Shown piece by piece: positions 26,513-35,819 of a DNA stretch of 64,000 nt. A model generated the notes under the pieces. That model did not search any database and was not told the DNA's origin. It saw only the letters and a list, made by a program, of their open reading frames with translations. Position 1 is the stretch's first letter, and each line of letters opens with the position of its first letter. This DNA is from Vreelandella nanhaiensis (GTDB taxonomy: Bacteria; Pseudomonadota; Gammaproteobacteria; Pseudomonadales; Halomonadaceae): positions 93,027 to 157,026 of the forward strand of contig NZ_RZHF01000006.1 of NCBI RefSeq assembly GCF_003990185.1. The letters run 5' to 3'. The translations under genes and the position numbers were made by a program.

Positions 26513-27589
26513 TCAATCGAGTCGAGATAGCGGCGCTAGCTGGTACTGCTTGGCGATCTCTGCATAGGCCGACTGATTGGCAGAATCCAGTGGAATGCCA
26601 TCTGCATCGCGCTGCGCTTGGCAGCGCCATTCGCGATCACCTGGCGCCATAACCCGCGCATCTGGAGTGGCAGGCTGGGCACGTAGGTCCGCTAAATACT
26701 CGGCCAACCCGCGTGCAAAAGTGCCCTCTTCCACAAACGCATCAGGTTTCATCGCTAAAAAGAAATGCCCCACGCCACGAGGCGTCGCCATATCCGGTCC
26801 GCCCATGGGGAGAAGTTTGAAGCCGTGCTGCATTCCCGACAGCACCGAACTGAGTATCTCGACCATCCCGGCAAGCCCTGCGCCCTTAAACCCAAAGCTA
26901 CTGCCTCCTAACGGCAGCAAAGCTTCAATCTCGCCAGGCACGCGACTCACCTTTCCGGCCGCATCAGCGGCCACTTGATCCGGAAGCTCGCGACCAATGG
27001 CACCGAACTGCTGCACGCGATTCCAGGGAATCGAGCTGGTTGCCATGTCCAACAAATACGGCGCGCCTCCTTCTACCGGTGCTGCAAAGGCGATGGGGTT
27101 GGTACCATGAAAGGGCTTGGCCCCGTCGTGTAGTAGCACGAATGGGTCCGAGTTACAGAATGCCATGCCCAGGTAGCCCCGCTCGGCCGCCGCTAACGCA
27201 TAACATCCCGCTGCCCCAAAATGCGATGAGTTACCTACCGCCACAGCCCCCATCCCCACTTCGCTGGCCATTGCCATGGCGTGCTCAATGGCGGTGAAGC
27301 CCGCTAGATGGCCTAACCCATCATCCGCATCTAAAAAGCCCGTTGCCGCTAAGCGCTGGTGAAACACCATGTTAGGCGCGCCGTTAATGCGCCCGCCATT
27401 AAGTGCCTTTAAATAATGCGGCAATAGACGCAACCCATGGCTGTCGGTGCCCATGCGTGAGGCGGTTACCAATGCGCGGCTCACGGCATCCGCAGATGCT
27501 TGATTGGCACCGGCTGCCACAAGTGCCGCTTGCATAAAGCGCGTTAAATCCTCACGGGTAACGCGAAAATCCAATGACGTGTCGGTCAT
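26513..27589 (-). CDS. Ldh2-family dehydrogenase
   Basis: A 358-residue NAD(P)-dependent hydroxyacid dehydrogenase of the Ldh2/MDH2 fold, paralogous in family to the enzyme at 13031. Motifs include ASRMGTDSHGLRLLPHYL with the catalytic histidine, GNSSHFGAAGCYAL, FHGTNPIAFAAP and GSSFGFKGAGLAGMVEIL. ATG at 27589 is chosen because GGAG lies nine bases upstream; an in-frame TTG two codons earlier has no better signal. It lies 55 bases after the dctM gene on the same strand, so is the last gene of the TRAP operon 30668-26513. Substrate unknown; a sugar acid or lactate is likely. Confidence 0.87.
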   Translation of the reverse strand: MTDTSLDFRVTREDLTRFMQAALVAAGANQASADAVSRALVTASRMGTDSHGLRLLPHYLKALNGGRINGAPNMVFHQRLAATGFLDADDGLGHLAGFTAIEHAMAMASEVGMGAVAVGNSSHFGAAGCYALAAAERGYLGMAFCNSDPFVLLHDGAKPFHGTNPIAFAAPVEGGAPYLLDMATSSIPWNRVQQFGAIGRELPDQVAADAAGKVSRVPGEIEALLPLGGSSFGFKGAGLAGMVEILSSVLSGMQHGFKLLPMGGPDMATPRGVGHFFLAMKPDAFVEEGTFARGLAEYLADLRAQPATPDARVMAPGDREWRCQAQRDADGIPLDSANQSAYAEIAKQYQLAPLSRLD

Positions 27590-27644
27590 TAACAAATACT
27601 CCAGATCCTAATATTGTCGTTGGCGGCAAATCAGCCGATAGTGC

Positions 27645-29024
27645 TCAACGGTATATCAGCGTGGGAAGCCACATGGAAATAGCCGGAATAAAAGTCACTA
27701 ATAGCAAACAGATCACCAGAGGAATAAGAAACGGAATGGTTCCTCGCATGCAGCGCTCAAAGCTTACGTTGGCGACTCGGGAAAGTACGTAGAGCACCAT
27801 TCCCACCGGTGGCGTCAACAGACCAATCATCAGGTTGAGCACCATAATCACGCCGAAGTGAACGGGATCGACACCCACAGCCACCGCCATGGGCAATAGA
27901 ACCGGCACTAGAATAGTGATCGCGGCAATGGTTTCCATAAAGCAGCCGACAATGATAAGTACAATATTGGCCATCATCAGTACGGCAAGCTTGCTATCAG
28001 CAAAGGGCCCCATTAAGGCAATCACGTTCTGGGTAACCTGATTGCTAGTGAGTATCCAGGCAAATATCGATGCTGAAGAGACAATGAACAAAATGACTGC
28101 GGTTGTCTCGATGGTTTCCATACTGACTTTTAATAATTTCCGCCAGGTCAGAGTGCGGTAAACCACGACACCTAGTATCAGCGCATAAAACACCGCAGCG
28201 ACCGCCGCTTCGGTAGGTGTAAAAGCGCCGGTAATAATGCCGCCCACGATAATGACGGGCGTCATTAGCGATAAAAAAGCCCGCTTAAAGGTATGTCCAA
28301 GCACGCGCACCGAAAATACCGCGTCACGCTGATAACCCCGTCGACGCGAGATGATAAAGATCATCAACATTAACATCGCCCCCATTAACAGCCCAGGAAT
28401 TAACCCGGCTGCAAATAGTTGGCCCACGGAGGCGGATGCCATGACGCCGTAAATGACCATCGGTAAACTAGGCGGGATGATCGGCCCGATGGTCGACGAA
28501 GCGGCGGTAATGCCCACCGCAAATTCCTCATCGTAGCCAGCATCTTTCATCGCTTTCACTTCAATCATGCCAAGGCCACCGGCATCCGCCACGGCCGCCC
28601 CTGACATTCCAGAGAACACGATGCTGGCGCCTACATTCACGTGACCCAGCCCACCGCGCATCCAGCCCATCAGGGCCTTGGCAAAATTGAAGATCCGCTC
28701 AGTGATGCCGCCGTTATTCATTAAGCTGCCAGCAAAGATAAAAAACGGAATGGCCAAGAGTGGAAAGCTATCGATGCCGTTGATCATACGGTGCGCAATT
28801 ACGATATTGGGCACTTGGCCTGTGATCAGTACAAACATCAAGCAGGCGCCTGCCAAGCTAACCGCAATGGGGACCCCGAGCACCAACATAGTGAATAAGG
28901 CAAAAAACAAGAAGCCGAGGTGATACCCCATCAGCGGTAATATTACGCAACCCAGCACGGCCAGTGCCGACAGCAGCGGTGACACTAACGGCTTTTGCCA
29001 GCGCATCATGGAAATTCGGGACAT
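27645..29024 (-). CDS. dctM: TRAP transporter large permease (DctM), second system
   Basis: A 459-residue membrane protein with the DctM motifs SFPLLAIPFFIFAGSLMNNG, SGAAVADAGGLGMIEVKAM, IIPPSLPMVIYGV, FTPTEAAVAAVFYAL and LTPPVGMVLYVLS. It carries about 35 extra residues before the first shared helix (one more hydrophobic segment). ATG at 29024 follows AAGAGG; the frame is open to a GTG at 29063 that has no spaced ribosome site. It works with the DctQ and DctP encoded upstream. Confidence 0.93.
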   Translation of the reverse strand: MSRISMMRWQKPLVSPLLSALAVLGCVILPLMGYHLGFLFFALFTMLVLGVPIAVSLAGACLMFVLITGQVPNIVIAHRMINGIDSFPLLAIPFFIFAGSLMNNGGITERIFNFAKALMGWMRGGLGHVNVGASIVFSGMSGAAVADAGGLGMIEVKAMKDAGYDEEFAVGITAASSTIGPIIPPSLPMVIYGVMASASVGQLFAAGLIPGLLMGAMLMLMIFIISRRRGYQRDAVFSVRVLGHTFKRAFLSLMTPVIIVGGIITGAFTPTEAAVAAVFYALILGVVVYRTLTWRKLLKVSMETIETTAVILFIVSSASIFAWILTSNQVTQNVIALMGPFADSKLAVLMMANIVLIIVGCFMETIAAITILVPVLLPMAVAVGVDPVHFGVIMVLNLMIGLLTPPVGMVLYVLSRVANVSFERCMRGTIPFLIPLVICLLLVTFIPAISMWLPTLIYR

Positions 29025-29066
29025 GGCAGGCCTCTTGATAAAAATGGCATGACGGGAAACCACTTC

Positions 29067-29609
29067 TCAAACGACATCGTTACGATCCCGGTACTTCAGA
29101 TAGAGCCGCTGAATGGTACGTAGCGCCATTAATACAAACGCCGCACAGACCGTGAAATAGATAATGCTCTTGGGCAGGTCAACCGACACCATCAAGCTAT
29201 TGGTACGTGATGCCAGCTGATAGGCGATCCATGCCATCGCTATGTAAAAGACAAGGCTTACCAGGTTCACCAAGCGCTCCAGCAAGCGCGCCTGCCACTG
29301 CGGCATGTAATGGTAGAAGAACTCCACCATAATGTGGCTGCCGTTGCGGGCGGCCATTACGCTGCCCAAAAAGCCAACACCAATCAGCAGATAACGGGCA
29401 ATTTCTTCGGTCCAACCGATAGAACTGCCCAGCACATAGCGGCTAAAAAACTGAGTGAATACCACCAGAATAAGCGCCCAGAACAGCGTCAGGGTCACAA
29501 AGTCTTCAACTCGATAATCACTCAGTTTGAAGGGGGCATCGTCGAAGGCGGATTCAAAATCCACCATCGGATCAATGCTGGGAGGTGCATCTTCGCGTGC
29601 GTCACTCAT
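29067..29609 (-). CDS. dctQ: TRAP transporter small permease (DctQ), second system
   Basis: A 180-residue membrane protein with four hydrophobic segments and the motif GSSIGWTEEIARYLLIGVGF. The N-terminal 35 residues are hydrophilic and acidic. It bridges DctP and DctM. GGAG precedes the ATG at 29609; it is followed closely by dctM. Confidence 0.9.
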   Translation of the reverse strand: MSDAREDAPPSIDPMVDFESAFDDAPFKLSDYRVEDFVTLTLFWALILVVFTQFFSRYVLGSSIGWTEEIARYLLIGVGFLGSVMAARNGSHIMVEFFYHYMPQWQARLLERLVNLVSLVFYIAMAWIAYQLASRTNSLMVSVDLPKSIIYFTVCAAFVLMALRTIQRLYLKYRDRNDVV

Positions 29610-29666
29610 GGCACAATACTCCAGACACTTCGCTAGGAAGATAGCGAAGTGCTCGCTGAGGTTGGA

Positions 29667-30668
29667 TTATTGGCCGATAGCCTGCAGACGATCGTAGGTT
29701 TCCTGATCCCAAGTGGCGGCGCTGCCGTTATGAGCGGGCACGACGGCTTCACGGAAGATGTCGCGATCTACTTCGTTGATGGTATTACCCTGCTCCTCAA
29801 ACCAGGCTACCAACTCTTCCTCAGCCTGCTGGATATCTTGGGTATTGTTCTCAGCGGCTTCCTGGAATACCTCACGGAATATCTCCTGATCCTCTTCGCT
29901 CAACTGGTTCCACCGCGGTCCACCTACGATCGTGATCAGCGAATCGGTAATGTGGCCGGTCAGGTTGATGTAATCCTGCACCTCATGAAAGGCCTTGGCG
30001 CGAATGGTTGGCAGCGGATTTTCCTGCGCGTCGACCACGCCTTGCTGCAAGGCCAGGTAGACTTCATCGAAAGCAATCGGGGTGGGGTTAGCGCCTACTG
30101 CGTTAGGCATCATCATGTACATCGGCGCATTGGGCACACGTATCTTGAGACCTGCCATATCCTCGGGTGTATTGATCGGCGTATTCGACGTTACATGGCG
30201 TTCGCCATAATAGTTAAGAGCCAAAGGCACATTGCCGGTTGCATCCTGATAGCCCTGGGCAATTTCCTGGAAAAGATCACTATCAGCAAAGGCCTGCCAG
30301 TGATCAAAATCACGGAACATATACGCAGCACCTGCAATGCCGATGGGCCCGTAACCGCGGCCAGCAAACTGCGTGCCGGTATAGATGACATCCACCGTGC
30401 CTAGCCCAAGCCCTTCGTTAATGTCTTCTTCTTTCCCTAAAGAAGAGGCAGCGTATACCTGCATGGTGTAGCGCCCTTCAGTCCGCTCTTCAATTTCATC
30501 CGCCGCCCACAGCGCCCACTTATGGAAGGGTTCCGACGTTTCATAAACATGTGCGAAACGTAGATTTTCGGCGGCTTGTACGGCCCCGGCGAAACTAACG
30601 CCTGACGCAATTAACGTAGCGATTAGCACGCGGGACATAGTAAAGCGCTGCTGACGTTTGTGGTTCAT
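29667..30668 (-). CDS. dctP: TRAP transporter periplasmic binding protein (DctP), second system
   Basis: A 333-residue binding protein. ATG at 30668 (MNHKRQQRFTMSRVLIATLI) follows GAGGA by seven bases and begins a signal peptide ending AVQAAENLRF; the frame continues upstream into the promoter, which is not coding. The ligand-arginine block is MAGLKIRVPNAPMY and the tail motif GVVDAQENPLPTI. Located next to genes for deoxysugar-acid oxidation, it probably binds a six-carbon deoxy sugar acid such as fuconate or a related aldonate (inference). Confidence 0.92.
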   Translation of the reverse strand: MNHKRQQRFTMSRVLIATLIASGVSFAGAVQAAENLRFAHVYETSEPFHKWALWAADEIEERTEGRYTMQVYAASSLGKEEDINEGLGLGTVDVIYTGTQFAGRGYGPIGIAGAAYMFRDFDHWQAFADSDLFQEIAQGYQDATGNVPLALNYYGERHVTSNTPINTPEDMAGLKIRVPNAPMYMMMPNAVGANPTPIAFDEVYLALQQGVVDAQENPLPTIRAKAFHEVQDYINLTGHITDSLITIVGGPRWNQLSEEDQEIFREVFQEAAENNTQDIQQAEEELVAWFEEQGNTINEVDRDIFREAVVPAHNGSAATWDQETYDRLQAIGQ

Positions 30669-30748
30669 TGGGTATTCCTCACAACGATTGAATTTATTAT
30701 TAGCTGTTGTTGCGTGTGGCCGAAGCCAAGGAAGCTGACCATCTTTTT

Positions 30749-30763
30749 GTATACGTGTCATAC
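30749..30763. promoter_or_regulatory. Operator candidate GTATACGTGTCATAC
   Basis: This 15-mer lies about 80 bases before the second TRAP binding-protein gene. It differs by one base from the 15-mer at 31800-31814. Read on the other strand it is GTATGACACGTATAC, an imperfect palindrome with the GT...AC pattern of FadR-type GntR operators and a GTATAC core as in UxuR/ExuR sites. The matching copy 1 kb away in a divergent promoter supports a shared regulator. Confidence 0.6.
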
Positions 30764-30921
30764 CACCAAGCTAAAATTTAGTTGGTAGTTTTAGATCGTG
30801 CAACTATCTATAGTCGCATTTTATTTTTTTAGCACCGCAATGAAAAACGAAATAACACTCTGATATTAATTAAATTTTTGATATCTACGTAAAGCTAGCT
30901 ACAGCCAATATAACTAAATGC

Positions 30922-31686
30922 TTATGGCATTAGCTGTCCGCCGTTCACCTCGACTATTTGCCCAGTCACATAGCCGCTCAAAGCTTCGGTACCCAGAAAG
31001 ACGTAAGCACCAACACACTCTTCAGCAGTTCCCAAACGCCCCATGGGGATTGAAGCGCAGGCGGCTGTTAAAAAGGCCTCACTAGAGTGCCGCTCATGAA
31101 AATCCGTTGCAATAACACCCGGCGCCACGGCATTAACTCGAATCCTCTCTCCGGCTAACTCCTTGGCCATATTGCGCGTCAGCGTACTAACAAAACCTTT
31201 AGCTGAAGCATATAAACCGGCCCCGGCTCCCCCGCCGTTACGTGCAGCAATTGAAGTAGTGTTAATGATATTTCCTTGTCCGGAACGCCGAAAATGTGGC
31301 AAAGCGGCACAGCTCGCCATCATGACTGAGCGCACATTGAGATCCAATACACGGCTGTACTGGTCGTCATCCATATTGTCTAAACTGACTCGCCCCAGCA
31401 TATCGCCCGCGTTGTTGATCAAAAGATCCAGACCTTGCAGCCGTTCGGCCGCATCATCAATAAGCCGGCGTACTTCTGATGACTGGCTGACGTCCGCTCT
31501 TAAGGTAAAAGCATCGCCACCCGAATCGCGAATAGTGCTAGCCACCGCCTCAGCGGAGGATTCGCTACTATGATAATGCACCGCCACATGTGCTCCCAGT
31601 GCACCTAGCTGCTTCGAGACAGCAGCCCCTATTCCACGGCTGGCCCCCGTAATCAGTACCCTCTTGCCTTTCCACTCTTCTAACAT
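30922..31686 (-). CDS. SDR oxidoreductase, probable 2-keto-3-deoxy sugar acid dehydrogenase
   Basis: A 254-residue classical short-chain dehydrogenase: cofactor motif VLITGASRGIGAAVSKQLG, NNAGDML, catalytic serine in IINTTSIAARN and the YxxxK pair in GAGLYASAKGFVSTLTRN (Tyr, Lys), ending GYVTGQIVEVNGGQLMP. The pathway for L-fuconate or L-rhamnonate oxidation uses an SDR to convert the 2-keto-3-deoxy acid to a 2,4-diketo acid before FAH-fold cleavage (Xanthomonas pathway); an FAH-fold gene and fuconate dehydratase are encoded divergently. A fucose or arabinose 1-dehydrogenase role is possible. AAGGGGA precedes the ATG. Confidence 0.85.
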   Translation of the reverse strand: MLEEWKGKRVLITGASRGIGAAVSKQLGALGAHVAVHYHSSESSAEAVASTIRDSGGDAFTLRADVSQSSEVRRLIDDAAERLQGLDLLINNAGDMLGRVSLDNMDDDQYSRVLDLNVRSVMMASCAALPHFRRSGQGNIINTTSIAARNGGGAGAGLYASAKGFVSTLTRNMAKELAGERIRVNAVAPGVIATDFHERHSSEAFLTAACASIPMGRLGTAEECVGAYVFLGTEALSGYVTGQIVEVNGGQLMP

Positions 31687-31799
31687 GACATTCCCCTTAA
31701 AACCTGCGTATATAAAATTTACTCAACGCTTGTGTTCATTTAATGCACTTTCGCTATCGACCCGAAATGCAGCGGTGCGCTAGAGTAAGTCATGATCTG

Positions 31800-31814
31800 G
31801 TATACCTGTCATAC
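31800..31814. promoter_or_regulatory. Operator candidate GTATACCTGTCATAC
   Basis: Second copy of the 15-mer found at 30749, one base different. It lies in the 198-base divergent region between the SDR gene and the FAH-fold gene, so could control both directions. The best regulator candidate in the window is the GntR protein at 25714. Confidence 0.6.
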
Positions 31815-31884
31815 ATAACAATATCTATAACATCATAGGCGATAAGGTATTAACTGCCAGTCGCTTAGTAACCCGGAGGCGATC

Positions 31885-33048
31885 ATGGAACTACTTTCCC
31901 TGACTGACACCCTTCCCACCGACTTGGATCATGCCCTGCTCGTTGGCCGCGTATGGCTGGACGGCACGCATCCAGGCCCCGCATTGGTCACGGTGCATGA
32001 TGGCAACGTTATCGATATTACCGAGTTTGGCCCCACCATGGCCGACCTGCTAGAACGCGATGATATGCTGGAAGTTGTGCGGCGCGCGGAAGGTATATCG
32101 TTGGGCAGCATCGAGGTGCTGCTGGCGAATTCTCAGCAGGCTCAACCACAAGCACCCTACCTGCTCGCCCCTTGCGATGTTCAGGCCGTTAAAGCCTGCG
32201 GCGTTACCTTTGCCGTCAGCTTGCTGGAGCGGGTCATCGAAGAGCAGGCAGGCGGCGACCCGGCTAAGGCCGTTGCGCTGCGCGATGACCTGCAGGCGCT
32301 GATTGGCACTGATCTTTCCAAGATTTCCCCCGGGTCTGTAGAAGCCATGGCGCTTAAGACAGCACTTCAGGCGCGCGGTGGCTGGTCACAGTATATGGAA
32401 GTAGGTATCGGCCCCGATGCGGAAGTGTTTACCAAAGCCCAGCCGCTCTCTTCGGTCGGTTTTGGCACACCAGTGGGGCTGCATGCGTCCTCGCAGTGGA
32501 ATAATCCTGAGCCCGAAATCGTGCTGGCCGTGGACAGCCGCGGTCAGGTACGAGGCGCTACCTTGGGCAATGATGTCAATTTGCGTGATGTTGAGGGGCG
32601 CAGCGCCCTACTGCTTGGCAAAGCGAAAGACAACAACGCCTCCTGCTCAATCGGCCCCTTTATTCGCCTGTTTGATGACCACTTTGACATCGACAGCGTG
32701 CGCAATTGCCAAGTCTCACTGCGTATTGAAGGCAAGGATGACGACTTCCTGCTTCAAGGCGAGAGCGATATGCGTGAAATAAGCCGCGACCCGCTGGATC
32801 TGGTACGCCAAACCATCGGTGCCCATCACCAGTACCCTGATGGTTTCATGCTGTTTCTGGGTACGATGTTCTCCCCTATCAAAGACCGCGATGGGAAAGG
32901 CCAGGGCTTTACTCATCACCTCGGTGATCGCGTCACTATTTCTACCCCCGCCCTGGGTGCCCTGGTCAACTCGGTGGGCAGAAGCGATCAGCTGCCGCCG
33001 TGGACCTACGGTATTCGCGAGCTGATGCGCCACTTGGCTCGCCGCTGA
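31885..33048 (+). CDS. FAH-fold 2-keto-3-deoxy acid dehydratase or diketo acid hydrolase
   Basis: A 387-residue fumarylacetoacetate-hydrolase-fold enzyme. The catalytic part is at about residues 190-370, with EVFTKAQPLSSVGFGTPVG, the metal-binding NNPEPEIVLAVDSRG, GNDVNLRDVEGRSALLLGKA and FTHHLGDRVTISTPALGAL. Length and motifs resemble Caulobacter XylX and archaeal 2-keto-3-deoxy-aldonate dehydratases (about 385 residues) more than the shorter diketo-hydrolases. Paired with fuconate dehydratase it may act on 2-keto-3-deoxy-L-fuconate or its diketo form. GGAGG precedes the ATG, and the three-gene plus-strand operon 31885-35811 starts here. Confidence 0.8.
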   Translation: MELLSLTDTLPTDLDHALLVGRVWLDGTHPGPALVTVHDGNVIDITEFGPTMADLLERDDMLEVVRRAEGISLGSIEVLLANSQQAQPQAPYLLAPCDVQAVKACGVTFAVSLLERVIEEQAGGDPAKAVALRDDLQALIGTDLSKISPGSVEAMALKTALQARGGWSQYMEVGIGPDAEVFTKAQPLSSVGFGTPVGLHASSQWNNPEPEIVLAVDSRGQVRGATLGNDVNLRDVEGRSALLLGKAKDNNASCSIGPFIRLFDDHFDIDSVRNCQVSLRIEGKDDDFLLQGESDMREISRDPLDLVRQTIGAHHQYPDGFMLFLGTMFSPIKDRDGKGQGFTHHLGDRVTISTPALGALVNSVGRSDQLPPWTYGIRELMRHLARR

Positions 33049-33085
33049 TCCCATCTCTGCTCACACTACACTCCAGGAGAACGCA

Positions 33086-34390
33086 ATGACAACAATTACG
33101 CACGTCGAGATCCAGGATATCCGTTTTCCCACCTCACGCTCGCTCGATGGCTCCGATGCCATGAACGCAGCACCCGATTACTCAGCCACGTATGTCATCC
33201 TGCATACCGATGACGGCAGCCCAGAAGGCCATGGTTTAACCTTTACAATCGGCCGTGGCAACGAAATTGTAGTCACCGCCGTGCACTCCCTGGCGCCGCT
33301 GATCGAGGGTCGCGAGCTTGCCTCTATTACCGATAATATGGGCACTTTCTGGCGCGAACTCACCGGCGACAGTCAGCTGCGCTGGATTGGCCCTGATAAG
33401 GGCGCGATTCACTTAGCCACCGCAGCTATCGTTAACGCCGTATGGGATATGTGGGCGAAACGCGAAGGTAAACCGGTATGGAAATTGCTGGTGGATATGA
33501 CTCCGGAGCAGTTGGTTCGCTGCCTCGACTTCCGCTTTGTCACCGACGCGCTAACCCCTGAAGAAGCGATTTGCTTGCTGCGCCGTCAGGCCCCTGGTAA
33601 AGCGGCACGTGAAGCCGAAATGCGCCGCGATGGCTACCCCGGCTACACCACTTCCGCAGGCTGGCTGGGCTACAGCGATGAAAAAGTGCGCAGCTTGGCC
33701 CGCGAAGCTCTGGCAGAAGGCTGGACCCATTTTAAACAGAAAATTGGCGGCGACATTGAAGAGGATGCGCGCCGTGCAGCGCTACTACGTGAAGTGATCG
33801 GCTGGGACAACGTGCTGATGATGGACGCCAATCAGGTGTGGGAGGTCGACGAAACAGTCGCCAAAATGCGCCGACTGGCTGAATTTGACCCACTATGGAT
33901 CGAAGAACCCACCAGCCCCGACGATATTCTGGGTCACGCCGAGATCCGCCACCGCGTCGCGCCTATCGGGGTCGCTACCGGCGAACACTGCCACAACAAA
34001 GTGATGTTCAAGCAGTTCTTTCAGGCGGACGCCATTGATTACTGTCAGCTGGACGCTGCCCGCCTGGGTGGGCTCAATGAAGTGATTCTAGTAGTGCTCA
34101 TGGCTGCCAAATTCGGCGTACCGGTTTGCCCGCATGGCGGCGGCGTTGGGCTGTGCGAATACACCCAGCACATCTCGTTGTTTGATTACATCGCAGTATC
34201 CGGCGAACTTGAAGGGCGCGTACTTGAGTATGTAGACCATCTTCACGAGCACTTTATCGACCCGGTAGTGATCAACCATGGCCGCTATCAGGTACCCGAT
34301 GCGCCGGGCTACAGCATTGCCATGCACGCGCAGTCCCAGGCACAGCATCGCTACCCGGAGGGTGCAGCATGGCAGGAAGCGGGCCAATGA
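33086..34390 (+). CDS. fucD: L-fuconate dehydratase (enolase superfamily)
   Basis: A 434-residue enolase-superfamily acid-sugar dehydratase of the L-fuconate type. It shows the KQKIGG lysine motif, the metal ligands in MMDANQVW, WIEEPTSPDD and GEHCHNK, and the HGGGVGLCEY histidine loop; GSDAMNAAPDYSATYV near the start and QLRWIGPDKGAIHLA are characteristic of the FucD branch. It dehydrates L-fuconate to 2-keto-3-deoxy-L-fuconate, with D-arabinonate and L-galactonate as known side substrates of the family. CAGGAG precedes its ATG. It overlaps the next gene by ATGA. Confidence 0.92.
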   Translation: MTTITHVEIQDIRFPTSRSLDGSDAMNAAPDYSATYVILHTDDGSPEGHGLTFTIGRGNEIVVTAVHSLAPLIEGRELASITDNMGTFWRELTGDSQLRWIGPDKGAIHLATAAIVNAVWDMWAKREGKPVWKLLVDMTPEQLVRCLDFRFVTDALTPEEAICLLRRQAPGKAAREAEMRRDGYPGYTTSAGWLGYSDEKVRSLAREALAEGWTHFKQKIGGDIEEDARRAALLREVIGWDNVLMMDANQVWEVDETVAKMRRLAEFDPLWIEEPTSPDDILGHAEIRHRVAPIGVATGEHCHNKVMFKQFFQADAIDYCQLDAARLGGLNEVILVVLMAAKFGVPVCPHGGGVGLCEYTQHISLFDYIAVSGELEGRVLEYVDHLHEHFIDPVVINHGRYQVPDAPGYSIAMHAQSQAQHRYPEGAAWQEAGQ

Positions 34391-35811
34391 TAGATACCAC
34401 TAGCTTTCTAAATGAACTCGCCAGCCTGCTTGGAGAGCGCGGCTTGCTGCGCGAGCCGGATGCCATGGCGCGCTACGTAAGCGACTGGGCAGGTGTCACG
34501 CTGGGCATGCCGTTGGCCGTGGCACGCCCGGCAAACACAGAGGAAGTCGCTGAAGTTGTTCGGCGCTGCTACGCACAAGGTATCGCGATGACGCCCCAAG
34601 GCGGTCACAGCGGCCTGGTGGCAGGCGCCTTGCCCGCCGCAAGCGGTCAGGAGCTGGTGATCAGCCTCGAACGCCTGGATAACGTGCGCGCCATTGATCC
34701 CATCAACTTCACTATCACGGTGGACGCGGGCTGTATTCTCGAAAACGTCAAACTGGCCGCAGCGGAGCATGACTGCGACTTTCCGCTTTCGCTAGGCGCG
34801 CAGGGCAGCTGCCAGATTGGCGGCAACATCGCCACTAACGCAGGCGGGCTCAATGTACTGCGCTACGGCATGATGCGCGAGCTGGTGCTCGGCCTTGAGG
34901 TCGTGCTGCCGGATGGGCGCGTGCTGGATAGCTTGAGTGCCCTGCATAAGGACAACCGCGGTTACGACCTTCAACAGCTGTTTCTGGGCAGTGAAGGCAC
35001 CTTGGGGATTGTCACGGGTGCTGTGCTCAAACTTTCCCCTCGCCCGACCCAGAACCGCACCGCCCTGCTCGGTCTGCCGTCGGTACAAGCGGTGATCGAT
35101 CTATATGGTTTAGCGCGGCGCGACTGCTGCGATTTGCTGACGGCTTTCGAGCTCATTCCCCGGCGCTGCATTGAGCTTGCGATAGAGGCAACGCCCGAGC
35201 TACGCGACCCGCTGGAAAGTGCTTACCCCTGGTACGTATTGATGGAAGTCGCGGCCACAGGGCCGGTGGACCTGGGCGCTATGCTGGAGCAACTGCTGGA
35301 AACCGGTATGGCGCGTGACCTGGTGCTTGATGGGGCACTGGCATCCAGCGCTACCCAATCCGCGCAGCTGTGGCAGTTTCGTGAAAGCATGCTGGAAGGG
35401 CAGAGGCGGCGCGGTGAGCATTTACGTACCGACATTTCGATACCTATCTCAGCCATTCCTGACTTTGTCACTCGCGCCAGTGAAGTCGTAATGGACGCTT
35501 CTCCCGAGTGCGAAATTATCGCTTACGGGCATGTGGGCGATGGCAATCTGCACTTCAATATACTGCCGCCCATTACACTTTCTAACGCGGATAAAAAAGC
35601 CCATCTGCACGCCTTGGAAGAGCGGCTTTTTGAAGTGCTTGACGATTTCCACGGCAGCATCAGCGCCGAACACGGTATTGGGCGCACCAAGCAGGCAGCC
35701 TATTTGGCTCGGCTTTCACCAATAGAGCGGGAGTTGATCAGCGGGGTTAAAACCCTGTTCGACCCGAAAGGGTTGATGAACCCCGGGCGTATTCTGCCTA
35801 ACGATGGCTAA
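34387..35811 (+). CDS. FAD-linked D-2-hydroxyacid dehydrogenase (GlcD/D-LDH/D-2HGDH family)
   Basis: A 474-residue flavoprotein: PCMH FAD-binding domain at about residues 35-215 (TPQGGHSGLVAGA, LGAQGSCQIGGNIATNAGG, GSEGTLGIVT) and the C-terminal FAD-oxidase domain with YGHVGDGNLHFN and SAEHGIGRTK carrying the metal-binding histidines. It oxidises a D-2-hydroxyacid (lactate, glycolate, 2-hydroxyglutarate), passing electrons to the chain. In this operon lactate from deoxysugar-acid cleavage is a natural substrate, although the Xanthomonas fucose route yields L-lactate, so stereochemistry does not quite fit. The ATG at 34387 overlaps the fucD stop; ATG at 34369 is an alternative. Confidence 0.85.
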   Translation: MIDTTSFLNELASLLGERGLLREPDAMARYVSDWAGVTLGMPLAVARPANTEEVAEVVRRCYAQGIAMTPQGGHSGLVAGALPAASGQELVISLERLDNVRAIDPINFTITVDAGCILENVKLAAAEHDCDFPLSLGAQGSCQIGGNIATNAGGLNVLRYGMMRELVLGLEVVLPDGRVLDSLSALHKDNRGYDLQQLFLGSEGTLGIVTGAVLKLSPRPTQNRTALLGLPSVQAVIDLYGLARRDCCDLLTAFELIPRRCIELAIEATPELRDPLESAYPWYVLMEVAATGPVDLGAMLEQLLETGMARDLVLDGALASSATQSAQLWQFRESMLEGQRRRGEHLRTDISIPISAIPDFVTRASEVVMDASPECEIIAYGHVGDGNLHFNILPPITLSNADKKAHLHALEERLFEVLDDFHGSISAEHGIGRTKQAAYLARLSPIERELISGVKTLFDPKGLMNPGRILPNDG

Positions 35812-35819
35812 TCGCCAAT

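Noticed and set aside
30669-30761. Second TRAP binding protein starting at 30761
   Set aside because: Those codons cover the operator candidate and promoter; ATG at 30668 has GAGGA and starts a signal peptide.
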